Source: Haloarchaeobius litoreus (GTDB lineage: Archaea > Halobacteriota > Halobacteria > Halobacteriales > Natrialbaceae). Taken from it: a stretch of 64,000 bases of DNA. A program made the position numbers and the translations under genes. Within the stretch, counting starts at the first letter, position 1, and every line of letters starts with the position of its first letter. Shown one piece after another: positions 32,004 to 41,619 of the stretch. The notes below the pieces were generated by a model. It worked only from the letters and a program-made list of their open reading frames with translations, was not told the origin of the DNA and did not search any database. The stretch is taken from positions 496,001-560,000 of the forward strand of contig NZ_JANHJR010000001.1 in assembly GCF_024495425.1 (NCBI RefSeq), read 5' to 3'.

Positions 32004-34835
32004 CTACCAGAAGCTCTGCGTCCGGGCGTACTCGCGCTCCTGTGCGAGCAGGTCCCGGTAGAACGCCTGCTCGTCCTCGCGCAGTTTGTTGATGACCCGG
32101 GCCGCGTTCGTCGGGCCGACGCCCCGGGCCGCGAGTGCGATGACTGCCTGCTTGCCGTGGCTCTGGACGAGGCTCGCGGCCTTGTACGCACGCTCCGTCC
32201 TGTACTCCTGCTCGTCGTCCTTCTCACCCGCGCGTACCGCTGTCACACTCTCCTCGTCCCACGGGTTGAGCGCGGCGACCATCGTCGACCCGCACTCGGG
32301 GCACTCCGGCTGGTCGCGGACCCGCCGGACCTTCGTCTTCTGCTTCCAGTCCGTGCAATGCACGCAGAACTGGATGACCCGGTCGTTCCGGATGCGCTCC
32401 TTGACGGTCTCGATGACGCTCGCGTCGGCGTTCTCCGGCGAGAGCAGCTCCTTGCCCGCGGAGCGACCGTCGGCCCCGATGGGCGTCCGGTCGCCGTGGA
32501 CGAGCACCTCGCAGTCGCCGTCCCGGATCGCACTCAGCACGTCGGCGGCGGCCTCGACCGCGAGGTCCTCGTGGAACACCTCGCGGACCGCCTCGTCGTA
32601 GATCGGGGTGTCGGAGAGCGCGGCGAGCAGTCGGTCCCCGGAGACGCCGCTGCCCTCCCAGCGCTTGAGCGCCCCGAACTTCGCGGCGACCTGCGAGAGC
32701 CGGAACTTGAGGGCATCGGACCGCTTCAGCGAGAGTTCGACGATTGCCTCGACGTGGTCCGGGTCGGTCGTCTCCAGCAGCTCGCGCACCTCGCCGAGCG
32801 AGACGCCGGAGGGCACCTCCAGCTCGATGCGGTACGGGTCGGTGTCGAGGCCGACCGTCGAGCCCGCGCGCTGGCCGAGCAGCGAGGAGAGCACCCGCCC
32901 GAGCGTCGCGTTCGTCTTGTGGCCAAAGGGCGCGTTCACGACGAACGTGTTCCCGCGCCCCTCGACGACGATTCGTTCGCCGGTCGGCGTCGGCGCGCCC
33001 GCCTCGACGTGGTTCTCGACCTGCTCCAGCGCGCTGGCGAGCGTCGTCTCGTCGGCCGGGTAGCGGTTGGCGAACTCCCGTGCCACGCTGGTCCGGGGCG
33101 CGCCGCGGTCGAACTGCGGCGTCGCCACGTCGCGCATCGCACCGACCTCGCGTGCGACCGCCTCCGGGACCGGGATCTCCTGGCCCACCCACGACGGGAC
33201 CTCGCCGGCCGGGTCCGAGACGGGCGACACCTTCACCGTGGACTCCTCGTCGTCGACGTTGACGATCCGCCACATCTCGCCGCGCTGGACGAACACCTCG
33301 CCCGCGGTGGCGAAGTTGACGACGAAGCGCTCGTCGAGCGTGCCGACCTGCTGGCCGCTGGCGACGTCCTCGACGTCGTACGTCTCCTCGTCGGGTATCA
33401 TCGAGAGGTTCGCGTAGACGTACTGCCAGGTGCCGCCGGTGGTCTCGACGGTGTCCGCGGCTTCGTCGAACCAGACCACGCGGTTGCCCTTCAGCTCGGA
33501 GACCACCGCCCGGAGGTCGGCCTCTGCGAGGTCGCGGAACGGGTACGCCCGGGTGAACAGTTCGTGGAGGGCAGGGACGGAGATCTCGTCGACGTCCATC
33601 GCGATGCCCGGTATCTGGTTCGCCACCACGTCGAGGCTCCCCTCGTGGATGTTCGCCCGCTCGACCTCGCCGTCGCGGGCCCGGCGCGCGATGGCCAGCG
33701 CCTCGAACGTGTCGTCGGCGCGCGTCGTCACGACGGTCCCCGAGGATATCGCGTCGCGGCGATGGCCCGCACGGCCGACGCGCTGGAGGAGCCGGGCGAC
33801 CTCGCGCGGACTCTGGTACTGGACGACGTGGTCGATGCGCCCCACGTCGATGCCGAGCTCCATCGAGGAGGTACAGAGCAGCCCGTCGAGCTCGCCGGCC
33901 TTGAACGCGTCCTCGACCTCGATGCGGGCCTCCTTCGAGAGCGAGCCGTGGTGGACGCCGACCCCCGCGTCCAGCTCCTTGAACCGCGAACCCAGCGCCT
34001 CCGCCGTCTGTCTGGTGTTGACGAATATCAGGGTCGACTCGTGCGTTTCGACGAGGTCGAGGATGGTCCGGACGTGACTGGCGACCGTGGCGTCGGTCAC
34101 GAGTTCGCTCGCGAGACGCTCGTCGCCGTCCTCGACGGCGGGCTCGACCACGGACACGTCGAGGTCGCTCCCCACGTCGACCTGACGTATCTCGCAGCCC
34201 CTGCCGCCGGTGAGGAACGCGCCGACCTCCTCGGGGTCGCCGACCGTCGCGGAGAGCCCGATGCGCTGGAACGGCCCCGCCAGTTCCCGAAGGCGCTCCA
34301 GCGCCACCGTCAACTGCGCGCCGCGCTTCGAAGCGGCGAGTTCGTGGACCTCGTCGACGACGACGTGTTCGAGCGACTCCAGCCCGGTCCGGAGCTTCGA
34401 CCCGGTGAGCATCGCCTGTACCGTCTCCGGCGTCGTCACGAGCACGTCCGGCGGGTCGTTCGCCTGCTTCGAGCGCTGGTAGTCCGTCGTGTCGCCGTGG
34501 CGCACGTCCACGTCGAGGCCAAGCTGCTCGCCCCACCAGTCCAGCCGCTCGCGCATGTCGCGGTTCAGCGCCCGCAGCGGCGTGATGTAGAGCGCCCGGA
34601 AGCCGTACGTGCCACGCTCCTCGTCCTCGTGGCGGACCAGCGCGTCGAACACCGGCAGCATCGCCGTCTCGGTCTTCCCGGTCCCCGTCGGCGCGACGAC
34701 GAGCGTGTGCTCGCCCGCCGCGATCGGCGGGAGTGCCGTCCGCTGTGTACGGGTCGGCGTCTGGAATCCCCTGTCGGACAGCGCGGACCGGAGCTCGTCG
34801 CCGAGCACGGTGAACGCGGCCACTCCCTCCATCAT
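32004..34835 (-). CDS. lhr: Lhr-family large DEAD/DEAH helicase
   Basis: The 943-residue protein has Walker A APTGTGKT at residues 48-55, DEVHE near 167, motif III GLSATVGDPEE and motif VI QRVGRAGHRRD, followed by an Lhr winged-helix/DUF4145-type region. A cysteine set (CVHC and CPECGS) near residue 840 forms a zinc ribbon that replaces part of the usual tail. Lhr unwinds DNA and DNA:RNA forks and is linked to repair. ATG 34832 (one codon later) is equally likely. The gene sits beside single-strand DNA binding genes. Confidence 0.93.
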   Translation of the reverse strand: MMEGVAAFTVLGDELRSALSDRGFQTPTRTQRTALPPIAAGEHTLVVAPTGTGKTETAMLPVFDALVRHEDEERGTYGFRALYITPLRALNRDMRERLDWWGEQLGLDVDVRHGDTTDYQRSKQANDPPDVLVTTPETVQAMLTGSKLRTGLESLEHVVVDEVHELAASKRGAQLTVALERLRELAGPFQRIGLSATVGDPEEVGAFLTGGRGCEIRQVDVGSDLDVSVVEPAVEDGDERLASELVTDATVASHVRTILDLVETHESTLIFVNTRQTAEALGSRFKELDAGVGVHHGSLSKEARIEVEDAFKAGELDGLLCTSSMELGIDVGRIDHVVQYQSPREVARLLQRVGRAGHRRDAISSGTVVTTRADDTFEALAIARRARDGEVERANIHEGSLDVVANQIPGIAMDVDEISVPALHELFTRAYPFRDLAEADLRAVVSELKGNRVVWFDEAADTVETTGGTWQYVYANLSMIPDEETYDVEDVASGQQVGTLDERFVVNFATAGEVFVQRGEMWRIVNVDDEESTVKVSPVSDPAGEVPSWVGQEIPVPEAVAREVGAMRDVATPQFDRGAPRTSVAREFANRYPADETTLASALEQVENHVEAGAPTPTGERIVVEGRGNTFVVNAPFGHKTNATLGRVLSSLLGQRAGSTVGLDTDPYRIELEVPSGVSLGEVRELLETTDPDHVEAIVELSLKRSDALKFRLSQVAAKFGALKRWEGSGVSGDRLLAALSDTPIYDEAVREVFHEDLAVEAAADVLSAIRDGDCEVLVHGDRTPIGADGRSAGKELLSPENADASVIETVKERIRNDRVIQFCVHCTDWKQKTKVRRVRDQPECPECGSTMVAALNPWDEESVTAVRAGEKDDEQEYRTERAYKAASLVQSHGKQAVIALAARGVGPTNAARVINKLREDEQAFYRDLLAQEREYARTQSFW

Positions 34836-34947
34836 CGCCCGTCCTAGCGGGGCGAGCGGAATAAGTCGCTCGACGGTTCGTTTCGCCGCCCAAAATCAGG
34901 ATTTTTGACAAAGCGACTATCTCCCTCTGCGACGGTGATATATCCGG

Positions 34948-36267
34948 ATGCGTGTACCCAACAGGTGGTATGGGGGGTACACAGTCGACGTCGAAGTGGA
35001 CGACGTCGTCGTGAGGAAGGGCCTGGACCTGGAAACCCTCCCGTTACCGGCGGTGAAATTCGCGTTCGAGTCTACCCGGGATGCCCCGGTCGGCGTCCGC
35101 CTCACGGAGCGACTGCCCGAGCCAGTCCAGCAGGAACACGTCGCGGTCCACGCAGACTACGGCGGACAGGGCTGGACCGCCTTCGAGGACGGCCGACTCG
35201 TCTACACCGGCTCGGTCCCGCCGGGCGATACGGTCGTCACCCTGCTGATGGTCTGGCTCTCGGAACCCGACCACATCTACGGCTTCCTCGGACAGCCCCA
35301 CCTCCGGGTCACGTCGAACCCGAACGCGCCGTCGCTCCGGCCCGTGGGCGTCGAGACCGACCTGCTCCGTGTCGACGGCCGCTTCGCCTCGGACGAACCG
35401 TTCGAACGGATCCGGGCCGCGGTCGAACGCGCGCTCACGTCGCCGGCAGACGCCGGTGTGGCCGGTCCAGCAGGGGACTCACAGCCGGTCGCCGCCCCAC
35501 CACCGGGCGGCACCTGGGACGACGCCGATAGTTCGCCCACAGGCACCGGACCGACACCGGGCTCGGCCGTCACCGAACCGAGACGCGAGGCGCTCCCCGA
35601 ACCCGACAACGACTGGCCCCATCCGGTCGTCCGCGGCGGCGCGGCCGAACTCGACCCGCCGGACGAGGAGACGGTCGACGAACTGGTCGACCAGCCCGTC
35701 ACGCCGGGCAGCCACTTCGTCCGCGTCGAGACGCGCGACACCTACCACGGCGGGGGTGCGGTCGTCGTCGCCCAGGAGCTCGCCAACGCCTTCGAGATCG
35801 ACGGCCGGCAGGTCTCCGGCGACGGCCGCCGGGACATCGTGGACGTGGTGGTCGTCACCGACCAGTCCCCGGGCCGCATCGTCGAGGCGCTCGTCGACCG
35901 GCCGCAGGTCGTCGACGTGTTCGTCTCTCCCATCACGGCCGAGGACGAGGGGCCCGAGCCGGTCATCGACGACGTCGTCGAGACGTTCGAGGAGCTCGCC
36001 GCCGAGTTCGACCCCGTCGACGCCGCCGAGTTGGAGGCCGAGCTCGACGAGACTGAGTTCCCGGGCCCCGACGGCGACGAGTTCACCATCGCCGAACTCG
36101 TCGGGGGCGAGGTCGACCCCGCCGACGTGGCGGGCGACGCGGACGACGACGAGCTCCACACGCTACAGGAGGAGATCAGCCGGCTCGCGGACCACGTCGC
36201 CGAGCTGGAGGCCGAACTCGACGAGCTCGACGGTGAGCCGGCCGTGGAACCGGACGCCGACGACTAG
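34948..36267 (+). CDS. Haloarchaeal protein of unknown function with acidic coiled-coil tail
   Basis: The 439-residue protein begins MRVPNRWYGGYTVDVEVDDV and has an N-terminal beta-rich domain to about 150 (EHVAVHADYGGQGWTAFEDG), a Pro/Gly-rich linker at about 165-220, a second domain to about 340 (HFVRVETRDTYHGGGAVVVA) and an acidic C-terminus predicted as coiled coil (LQEEISRLADHVAELEAELD). I recognise no family. It is divergent from lhr and overlaps rpe convergently by four bases. Confidence 0.75.
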   Translation: MRVPNRWYGGYTVDVEVDDVVVRKGLDLETLPLPAVKFAFESTRDAPVGVRLTERLPEPVQQEHVAVHADYGGQGWTAFEDGRLVYTGSVPPGDTVVTLLMVWLSEPDHIYGFLGQPHLRVTSNPNAPSLRPVGVETDLLRVDGRFASDEPFERIRAAVERALTSPADAGVAGPAGDSQPVAAPPPGGTWDDADSSPTGTGPTPGSAVTEPRREALPEPDNDWPHPVVRGGAAELDPPDEETVDELVDQPVTPGSHFVRVETRDTYHGGGAVVVAQELANAFEIDGRQVSGDGRRDIVDVVVVTDQSPGRIVEALVDRPQVVDVFVSPITAEDEGPEPVIDDVVETFEELAAEFDPVDAAELEAELDETEFPGPDGDEFTIAELVGGEVDPADVAGDADDDELHTLQEEISRLADHVAELEAELDELDGEPAVEPDADD

Positions 36268-37001
36268 ACGCTGCCGTACTCACCGAGGCGTGTCCCGTCG
36301 AGCAGGTACGCCTGCCCGTTCGGGAGGCCGTCGGGGAGGAACGGCGCGAGGAACTTCTCGTTCACGTTGACCCACGTCCCACCGCAGAGGTCGTTGAACG
36401 CCGGGAACACGACCAGCTCGGGGTCGTTCCACACCAGATCCAGATCCCGGTCGGCGAACGGCCCGCTCGCGAGCGGGCCACGGAGCCAGACGCGTTCGAT
36501 GCGGCTCCCACCGACCTCGTCGGTGAGCCGCACGCAGGGGTGCTCGTGGCCGATGCAGACGATGTCGGCGGCGAGCACCTCCGCGTCGGGCCAGGTGTGG
36601 CCGTGGGTGAAGCCCACGTCGCCGAGCCTGATGCCGGTCCCACCGGTGACGGTCGCGTCGACCCACGACTCGATGTCGCCGTCGTGGTTGCCCTTGACGA
36701 CGGTCGTCGGCACGTCGACGGATTCGAGCAGGACCTCTATCTCGCCCCGCTCCGCGCCACCGGGCCCGCCGATGGAGTGCATGAAGTCGCCGAGGACGAC
36801 GAATCGGTCGGGATCGGTCGAATCGAGCATCGTGAGGACCGACTCGCGGCGCTCCTCGGCGCGGCTGTCGACGTGGACTCCGCTCTCGACCCTGAGTCCG
36901 GCCTCGATTCCGGCGTGGAAATCGGCGACGACGAGCGCGCGCTCGTCCCCGGTGTCGACGACGGCGGCCGGTCGCTCGGGCACCGGCTCTACGGTCGCCA
37001 T
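36264..37001 (-). CDS. rpe: Calcineurin-like phosphoesterase of the rpa1 operon
   Basis: The 245-residue protein has metallophosphatase motifs VVADFHAGIEAG, VVLGDFMHS, VVKGNHDG and THGHTWPDAEV plus GHEHPCV, which bind two metals. In Haloferax volcanii an equivalent gene is co-transcribed with rpa1 and rpap1 and named rpe. Here it follows the rpap gene after three bases. It overlaps the convergent unknown gene by four bases. Confidence 0.92.
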   Translation of the reverse strand: MATVEPVPERPAAVVDTGDERALVVADFHAGIEAGLRVESGVHVDSRAEERRESVLTMLDSTDPDRFVVLGDFMHSIGGPGGAERGEIEVLLESVDVPTTVVKGNHDGDIESWVDATVTGGTGIRLGDVGFTHGHTWPDAEVLAADIVCIGHEHPCVRLTDEVGGSRIERVWLRGPLASGPFADRDLDLVWNDPELVVFPAFNDLCGGTWVNVNEKFLAPFLPDGLPNGQAYLLDGTRLGEYGSV

Positions 37002-37004
37002 CGC

Positions 37005-38639
37005 TCAGATCGCCTTCAACCGGTCGTCGCCCGGCTCGTAGCACTGCCCGCCGATGAGTGCGTCCTGAATCGCGTCCTCGACCGCCTCCTCGGACGCCCC
37101 CGTCTCGCTGGCGACGCGGTCGACCAGCTCGGCACGGTCCGCACCGTCGCCGTCGTCGAGTTCCGCCATGACGTCGAGCAGGTGGGATTCGAGGTCGACG
37201 TCATCGGCGGGTTCGTCGTCGGTGTCCGCCTCCGCTTCGTCCACCTCCGCTTCGTCAGCCTCGGCGGTCGCGTCCACCGCGTCCGCTTCGGCGGTCTCGA
37301 CCTCCCCATCGGCGTCTTCCGCGTCGGACTCGGTCGCCTCGTCCGGCTCGGGCGTCTCGATGTCGGCCTCGCCGGGGTCGGCGACGTCGTTCCCACTGGA
37401 GAACTCGGTGCCGTACTCGTCCTCGATCTCCTCTCGTTCCGCCTCGTCCATCTCGTACATCCCGGCGTCCTCGGATGCGGCGGACGAGTCCGCGCTCGCG
37501 GGTTCGGCTTCGGGCTCGGTGTCGCCCTCGTCGCCGCCGAGGTCCCCCGGCTCGAAGTCGCCGATACCGTCGGAGCCGTCGTCGTCGGATTCGCTCTCGG
37601 CGGCGGCCGGCTCGGTCTCTGCGTCGGCCGTCTCGGCTTCGGCGTCTGCCGGCTCGGCCTCTGCGTCGCCCGGCTCGGCGGCTTCGTCCGTCGTTTCTGG
37701 CTCCTCGCTCTCGTCGGGTTCGGGCTCGGGTTCGCTCTCCGCCGACTCGCTCTCGTCCGGTTCGGCGGTGGACCCGCTCTCGACGGCTGCGGAGTCGGAC
37801 GCACTCGCCGTCTCGGTATCGGCCGCGACCGGCTCCTCGCCGGCCGTCGAGTCGTCGTCCCCGCTCGCGGGTGCGACGGGTTCGGCCTCGCCCAGTGGCG
37901 AACCGAACGCGGCGCGGTCCTCGTCGAGCAGGTCCGCCCACGTCACGGTGCCGTCGCCCTCGTCGTCGGGGTCGATGGAGACGGTGTCGGTCTCGTCACG
38001 GTCGCCGGTGACGACTCGAACCGCGTCGAGTGCGGTTTCGCGGAGCCGCGAGAGGTAGGTGGCGGTCGTGCCGTAGTGGTCCATCGCGCGCGGGATGCCG
38101 TCGGCGAGTCCCGGCGGGACACCGCGGGACTGGAGTGCGACACGGAGGGCGTCGCCACGCTCGTCGAGGCCGGCCGCTGCGGCGTAGGTCGCGACGCGTT
38201 CGAGCGTCTGCTCGGCCGTGTCGACCACCCAGCGGTCCCGGGTCGCGGCGTCGACCTCGGTGATGCTCTCCGGACGCACCGAGGTGTAGACGCGGTCGGA
38301 GTCGTCCGGCGAGAAGGTGCGAGCCTTGCCCGTCACCGCGACGAAGGCGGGCGTGTCGAGGCGTTCGAGCGCGGCCATCTCGTCGGGCTGGTACTGCCCG
38401 GCGTAGACGACGAACGCGCCGGTCGGGTCGACGATGCGCCCGCGGAGCACGTCCTCGTTGACGGATTCGATCTCGGTGAGCACGCCGACCGCGAAGAGGC
38501 GGTTCACGCGTGCGCCTGTCGGCGTGATGACGTAGTTCGGCGCGCGCTCCTCGTCGGCCTCCTGGTGCGAGAGCGTCGCGTCGTCGAACTCGGCGGCGAA
38601 CAGTCGGTATGCCGTCTCGCGGCGCTGGATGTCGCTCAT
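37005..38639 (-). CDS. rpap1: RPA-associated protein (COG3390)
   Basis: Residues 1-235 form the conserved region (RRETAYRLFAAEFDDATLSH, RVNRLFAVGVLTEIESVNED, AFVVYAGQYQPDEM) with an OB-like fold. Residues about 240-470 are a low-complexity acidic Ser/Glu/Asp/Ala region. The last about 65 residues (DGADRAELVDRVASETGASE) form a winged-helix-like unit. Rpap proteins bind RPA and are needed with it. The start overlaps the rpa1 stop (ATGA at 38636-38639). The 544-residue length is set mainly by the acidic tract. Confidence 0.9.
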   Translation of the reverse strand: MSDIQRRETAYRLFAAEFDDATLSHQEADEERAPNYVITPTGARVNRLFAVGVLTEIESVNEDVLRGRIVDPTGAFVVYAGQYQPDEMAALERLDTPAFVAVTGKARTFSPDDSDRVYTSVRPESITEVDAATRDRWVVDTAEQTLERVATYAAAAGLDERGDALRVALQSRGVPPGLADGIPRAMDHYGTTATYLSRLRETALDAVRVVTGDRDETDTVSIDPDDEGDGTVTWADLLDEDRAAFGSPLGEAEPVAPASGDDDSTAGEEPVAADTETASASDSAAVESGSTAEPDESESAESEPEPEPDESEEPETTDEAAEPGDAEAEPADAEAETADAETEPAAAESESDDDGSDGIGDFEPGDLGGDEGDTEPEAEPASADSSAASEDAGMYEMDEAEREEIEDEYGTEFSSGNDVADPGEADIETPEPDEATESDAEDADGEVETAEADAVDATAEADEAEVDEAEADTDDEPADDVDLESHLLDVMAELDDGDGADRAELVDRVASETGASEEAVEDAIQDALIGGQCYEPGDDRLKAI

Positions 38640-39910
38640 GCGTCCACCTCGCTCAGCAGGGCCTTCGCACGGTCAGCCGGGTCGTCGTCGGTGCGGTCGA
38701 AGCTCGTCGCGTCGCAGTTCGCGCCGTAGTCATCGACCGAGAAGTGGCCGCGGACGCGGTACTCGAAGCCGACGATGTTCTCGCGGATGTCCTCGGACAC
38801 GACCTCCTTGTCCATCGCGTCGCGGGCCTGCTCCTTGGCGTCGTCGAGCGTCCCGTCGTACACCTGTTCGGTGAGCTCGCGGCCGAGGACCACGGTGACG
38901 GTGGCGGTACCGTCGTCGAGGATGGCCTTCACGCGCAGGTCGTCCTCGCCCTCGACGTCGCCATGGCTGCGGCACTGGCCGTTCTGGACGATGCGGTTGC
39001 ACTCGGGACAGCGCTCGATGAGCCCGGAGCCGTCCCGGACTGCGAGCACGTCACCGACGAGCTCCACGTCGTACATCCCGCCGGCAGCGATGGCCTCCGC
39101 GATGGAGACCTGCGTGGCCTCCTCGCCCACCGAGATCTCGCGGTCGAGCGGCGTGACGGTGGAGTACTCGGAGACGTTCACCTCGGGGACGCCGCGGTAC
39201 TCCCGGACGTAGGCGTTCTCGATGCGGACGGGGTCGCCGTTCTCGATTGTCTCGTGGACCTCCCACGCGGTGAAGGGCAGGCGGCCGGACTCGTCGCCGA
39301 GGACGCCGCTGAGGATGTCCGTCTCGCCGTCGCGGCCGTCGATTGTCCGGCGTTCGACCTCCTCGACCGCGACCTCGACGGTGACGCCGCGGTCGCCGGA
39401 CTGGAGCTCGTGCAGGGTCGCCTCCCCGCCGACCTCGTAGGGCACGTCGAGCTCCTCGTCGAGGAACGACAGCGAGGTGCTCTCGCCGAGATTGAGCTCG
39501 GGTTCACCGTCCCACTCGCGGACGCCCGCGTTGCCGACCTGGACGGTGTCGCCCGCGCTCAGGCCGAAGTCGGTCCACGCGGTGTAGGATATCTTCCCGG
39601 TCTCGTCGGCGAGTTCGCCCTCGAAGATGTCCTGCTGTTCGCCCTGCGTCTGGATGGAGCGTTTGCCCACCGTGAGCACGCGGGCGGTCAGGCTGACGCT
39701 GCTGTCGTCGGTCGTCACGTCGCCGATCTCCTTCTCCGATGGGGCCGAGCCGCCACCGCTGCTGCCGTCGCCGTACTTCCGGCGGAGGCTCTGGACGGCT
39801 TCGTCCATCGGCACGCTGTACGACACCAGATTCTCGAGGTCCGATTTGACCTCCTCTTTGTCGACACCGAGGTCGGAGGCGAGCTCCTCGGCGCGGTCGT
39901 CGAGACTCAT
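38636..39910 (-). CDS. rpa1: Replication protein A, multi-OB-fold with zinc finger
   Basis: The 424-residue protein has an N-terminal helical region, about three OB folds (70-170, 180-280, 290-400) and a zinc finger [17 protein letters not shown] near residue 301. It coats single-stranded DNA in replication and repair. Together with rpap1 and rpe it forms the operon known in Haloferax. It is divergent from pyrB. Confidence 0.93.
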   Translation of the reverse strand: MSLDDRAEELASDLGVDKEEVKSDLENLVSYSVPMDEAVQSLRRKYGDGSSGGGSAPSEKEIGDVTTDDSSVSLTARVLTVGKRSIQTQGEQQDIFEGELADETGKISYTAWTDFGLSAGDTVQVGNAGVREWDGEPELNLGESTSLSFLDEELDVPYEVGGEATLHELQSGDRGVTVEVAVEEVERRTIDGRDGETDILSGVLGDESGRLPFTAWEVHETIENGDPVRIENAYVREYRGVPEVNVSEYSTVTPLDREISVGEEATQVSIAEAIAAGGMYDVELVGDVLAVRDGSGLIERCPECNRIVQNGQCRSHGDVEGEDDLRVKAILDDGTATVTVVLGRELTEQVYDGTLDDAKEQARDAMDKEVVSEDIRENIVGFEYRVRGHFSVDDYGANCDATSFDRTDDDPADRAKALLSEVDA

Positions 39911-39995
39911 GCCCGCGGATTGGTCGCGTTCGCATAAAAGGATTCGTGGCGCGAGATGGTTGGATTCAAGTCCGCCGCCGGAGCCTGTTCACTCG

Positions 39996-40910
39996 ATGCG
40001 TCACGACCACCTGTTGACGGCGAACCAACTCACGCGGGAGGACATCGAGCTCGTCCTCGACCGCGCGGCCGAGGTGGACGCGAACCCGGCGGCGTTCGGG
40101 AAGCGCCACGCCGGGACGCTCCTCGGGCTCTGCTTCTTCGAGCCGAGCACGCGCACGAAGATGAGCTTCGAGGCGGCGATGAAGCGTCTGGGCGGCGACG
40201 TGGTCGACATGGGCTCCGTCGACTCGTCGTCCGTGAAGAAGGGGGAGTCGCTCGCGGACACCGTCCGCGTCGTCGAGGGCTACGCCGACGCGCTCGTCCT
40301 GCGCCACCCGCTGATGGGGGCGGCGAAGATGGCCAGCGAGTTCGTCGACGTCCCCCTCGTGAACGCGGGCGACGGCGCGGGCCACCACCCGACACAGACC
40401 CTCCTCGACCTGTACACCATCCGCGAGAACGCCGGGTTGGACGACCTCACAATCGGCATCATGGGCGACCTGAAGTACGGCCGCACCGTCCACTCGCTCG
40501 CGACGGCGCTGACGAACTTCGGCGCGAGCCAGCACTTCGTCTCGCCCGAGTCCCTCAAACTGCCCCGTTCGGTCCGCTACGACCTGCACGAGGCGGGCGC
40601 GACGGTGCGCGAGCACACCGACCTGGAGGCGGTGCTGCCCCAGCTCGACGTGCTGTACGTCACGCGCATCCAGCGCGAGCGCTTCCCCGACGAGAACGAG
40701 TACCACCGAATCGCCGGCGAGTACCAGATCGACGCCGAGACGCTCGACGCCGCGAAGGACGACCTCACCGTGATGCACCCGCTCCCGCGCGTCGACGAGA
40801 TCGCCCCGGAGATAGACGACACCGACCACGCGCGGTACTTCGAGCAGGCGCACAACGGCGTCCCGGTCAGGATGGCGCTGCTCGACATGCTGCTGGAGGG
40901 AGACTCATGA
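39996..40910 (+). CDS. pyrB: Aspartate carbamoyltransferase catalytic subunit
   Basis: The 304-residue protein has [15 protein letters not shown] (carbamoyl phosphate site S51-K55), [22 protein letters not shown] and [14 protein letters not shown]. It makes N-carbamoyl-aspartate in pyrimidine synthesis. It is coupled to pyrI by ATGA overlap at 40907-40910. Confidence 0.96.
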   Translation: MRHDHLLTANQLTREDIELVLDRAAEVDANPAAFGKRHAGTLLGLCFFEPSTRTKMSFEAAMKRLGGDVVDMGSVDSSSVKKGESLADTVRVVEGYADALVLRHPLMGAAKMASEFVDVPLVNAGDGAGHHPTQTLLDLYTIRENAGLDDLTIGIMGDLKYGRTVHSLATALTNFGASQHFVSPESLKLPRSVRYDLHEAGATVREHTDLEAVLPQLDVLYVTRIQRERFPDENEYHRIAGEYQIDAETLDAAKDDLTVMHPLPRVDEIAPEIDDTDHARYFEQAHNGVPVRMALLDMLLEGDS

Positions 40911-41374
40911 GCGACACCGACAAACAGCTTCGCGTCTCGAAGATCGAGAACGGCACCGTCATCGACCACGTCCACGGCGGCCAGGCACTGAACGTCCTCG
41001 CCATCCTCGGCATCGACGGCAGCGGCGGCGAGCAGGTCGCCATCGGCATGAACGTCCCCTCGGATACGCTCGCGACGAAGGACATCGTGAAGGTCGAGGG
41101 TCGCGAGCTGAGCCAGGACGAGGTGGACGTGCTCTCGCTCATCGCGCCCGACGCGACCATCAACATCGTCCGCGACTACGAGGTCGTCGAGAAGCACCGT
41201 GTCGACCGCCCCGGGACGGTCACCGGCGTCCTTTCGTGCCCGAACCGCAACTGCATCACCAACGCGGACGAGCCGGTGGAGACGCGCTTCGACGTGCTAC
41301 GCGACGGCGTGCGCTGTGAGTTCTGCGGCCAGATCATCCGCGAGGACATCGCCAGCCACATCGACGACGACTAG
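40907..41374 (+). CDS. pyrI: Aspartate carbamoyltransferase regulatory subunit
   Basis: The 155-residue subunit opens [20 protein letters not shown] and ends with the zinc site CPNRNCITN and CEFCGQII (four Cys) that joins it to PyrB. It binds nucleotides for allosteric control. It overlaps pyrB. Confidence 0.96.
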   Translation: MSDTDKQLRVSKIENGTVIDHVHGGQALNVLAILGIDGSGGEQVAIGMNVPSDTLATKDIVKVEGRELSQDEVDVLSLIAPDATINIVRDYEVVEKHRVDRPGTVTGVLSCPNRNCITNADEPVETRFDVLRDGVRCEFCGQIIREDIASHIDDD

Positions 41375-41422
41375 CTAATTCACGGCGCTGCGGCTCGGAA
41401 AGGAAATCGGTTCGGAAAGGAC

Positions 41423-41428
41423 TAAATA
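41423..41428 (+). promoter_or_regulatory. TATA box for the 37-residue membrane microprotein
   Basis: TAAATA lies about 25 bp before ATG 41451, so the small ORF has its own leaderless-type promoter. Confidence 0.45.
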
Positions 41429-41450
41429 GTCACCGGACGAACGTATTCTC

Positions 41451-41564
41451 ATGTCGAAGAAGGTCAAACTACTGCTCGCCCTGCTAGTCGCAGTGCTCGT
41501 GTACAAGATGGTCACCAGCGGCGGTTCCACGGTCGAAGTCGACTACGACCTCGACGAGGAATAA
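41451..41564 (+). CDS. 37-residue single-helix membrane microprotein
   Basis: MSKKVKLLLALLVAVLVYKM is a start with positive residues then one hydrophobic helix, followed by a short acidic tail ending DLDEE. Its own TATA box and a clean start and stop make it likely to be expressed. No family is recognised. Confidence 0.6.
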   Translation: MSKKVKLLLALLVAVLVYKMVTSGGSTVEVDYDLDEE

Positions 41565-41619
41565 GCCCTCGCGCCCTCTTTCGAACCACTTACCCCGCCA
41601 GCACACCGTAGCGACGGGT

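Noticed and set aside
32157-34847. An 896-codon plus-strand frame opposite lhr
   Set aside because: It mirrors the helicase codon pattern and has no conserved motif of its own.
36540-38729. A 729-codon plus-strand frame opposite rpe and rpap1
   Set aside because: Antisense shadow; the minus-strand genes carry clear family motifs.
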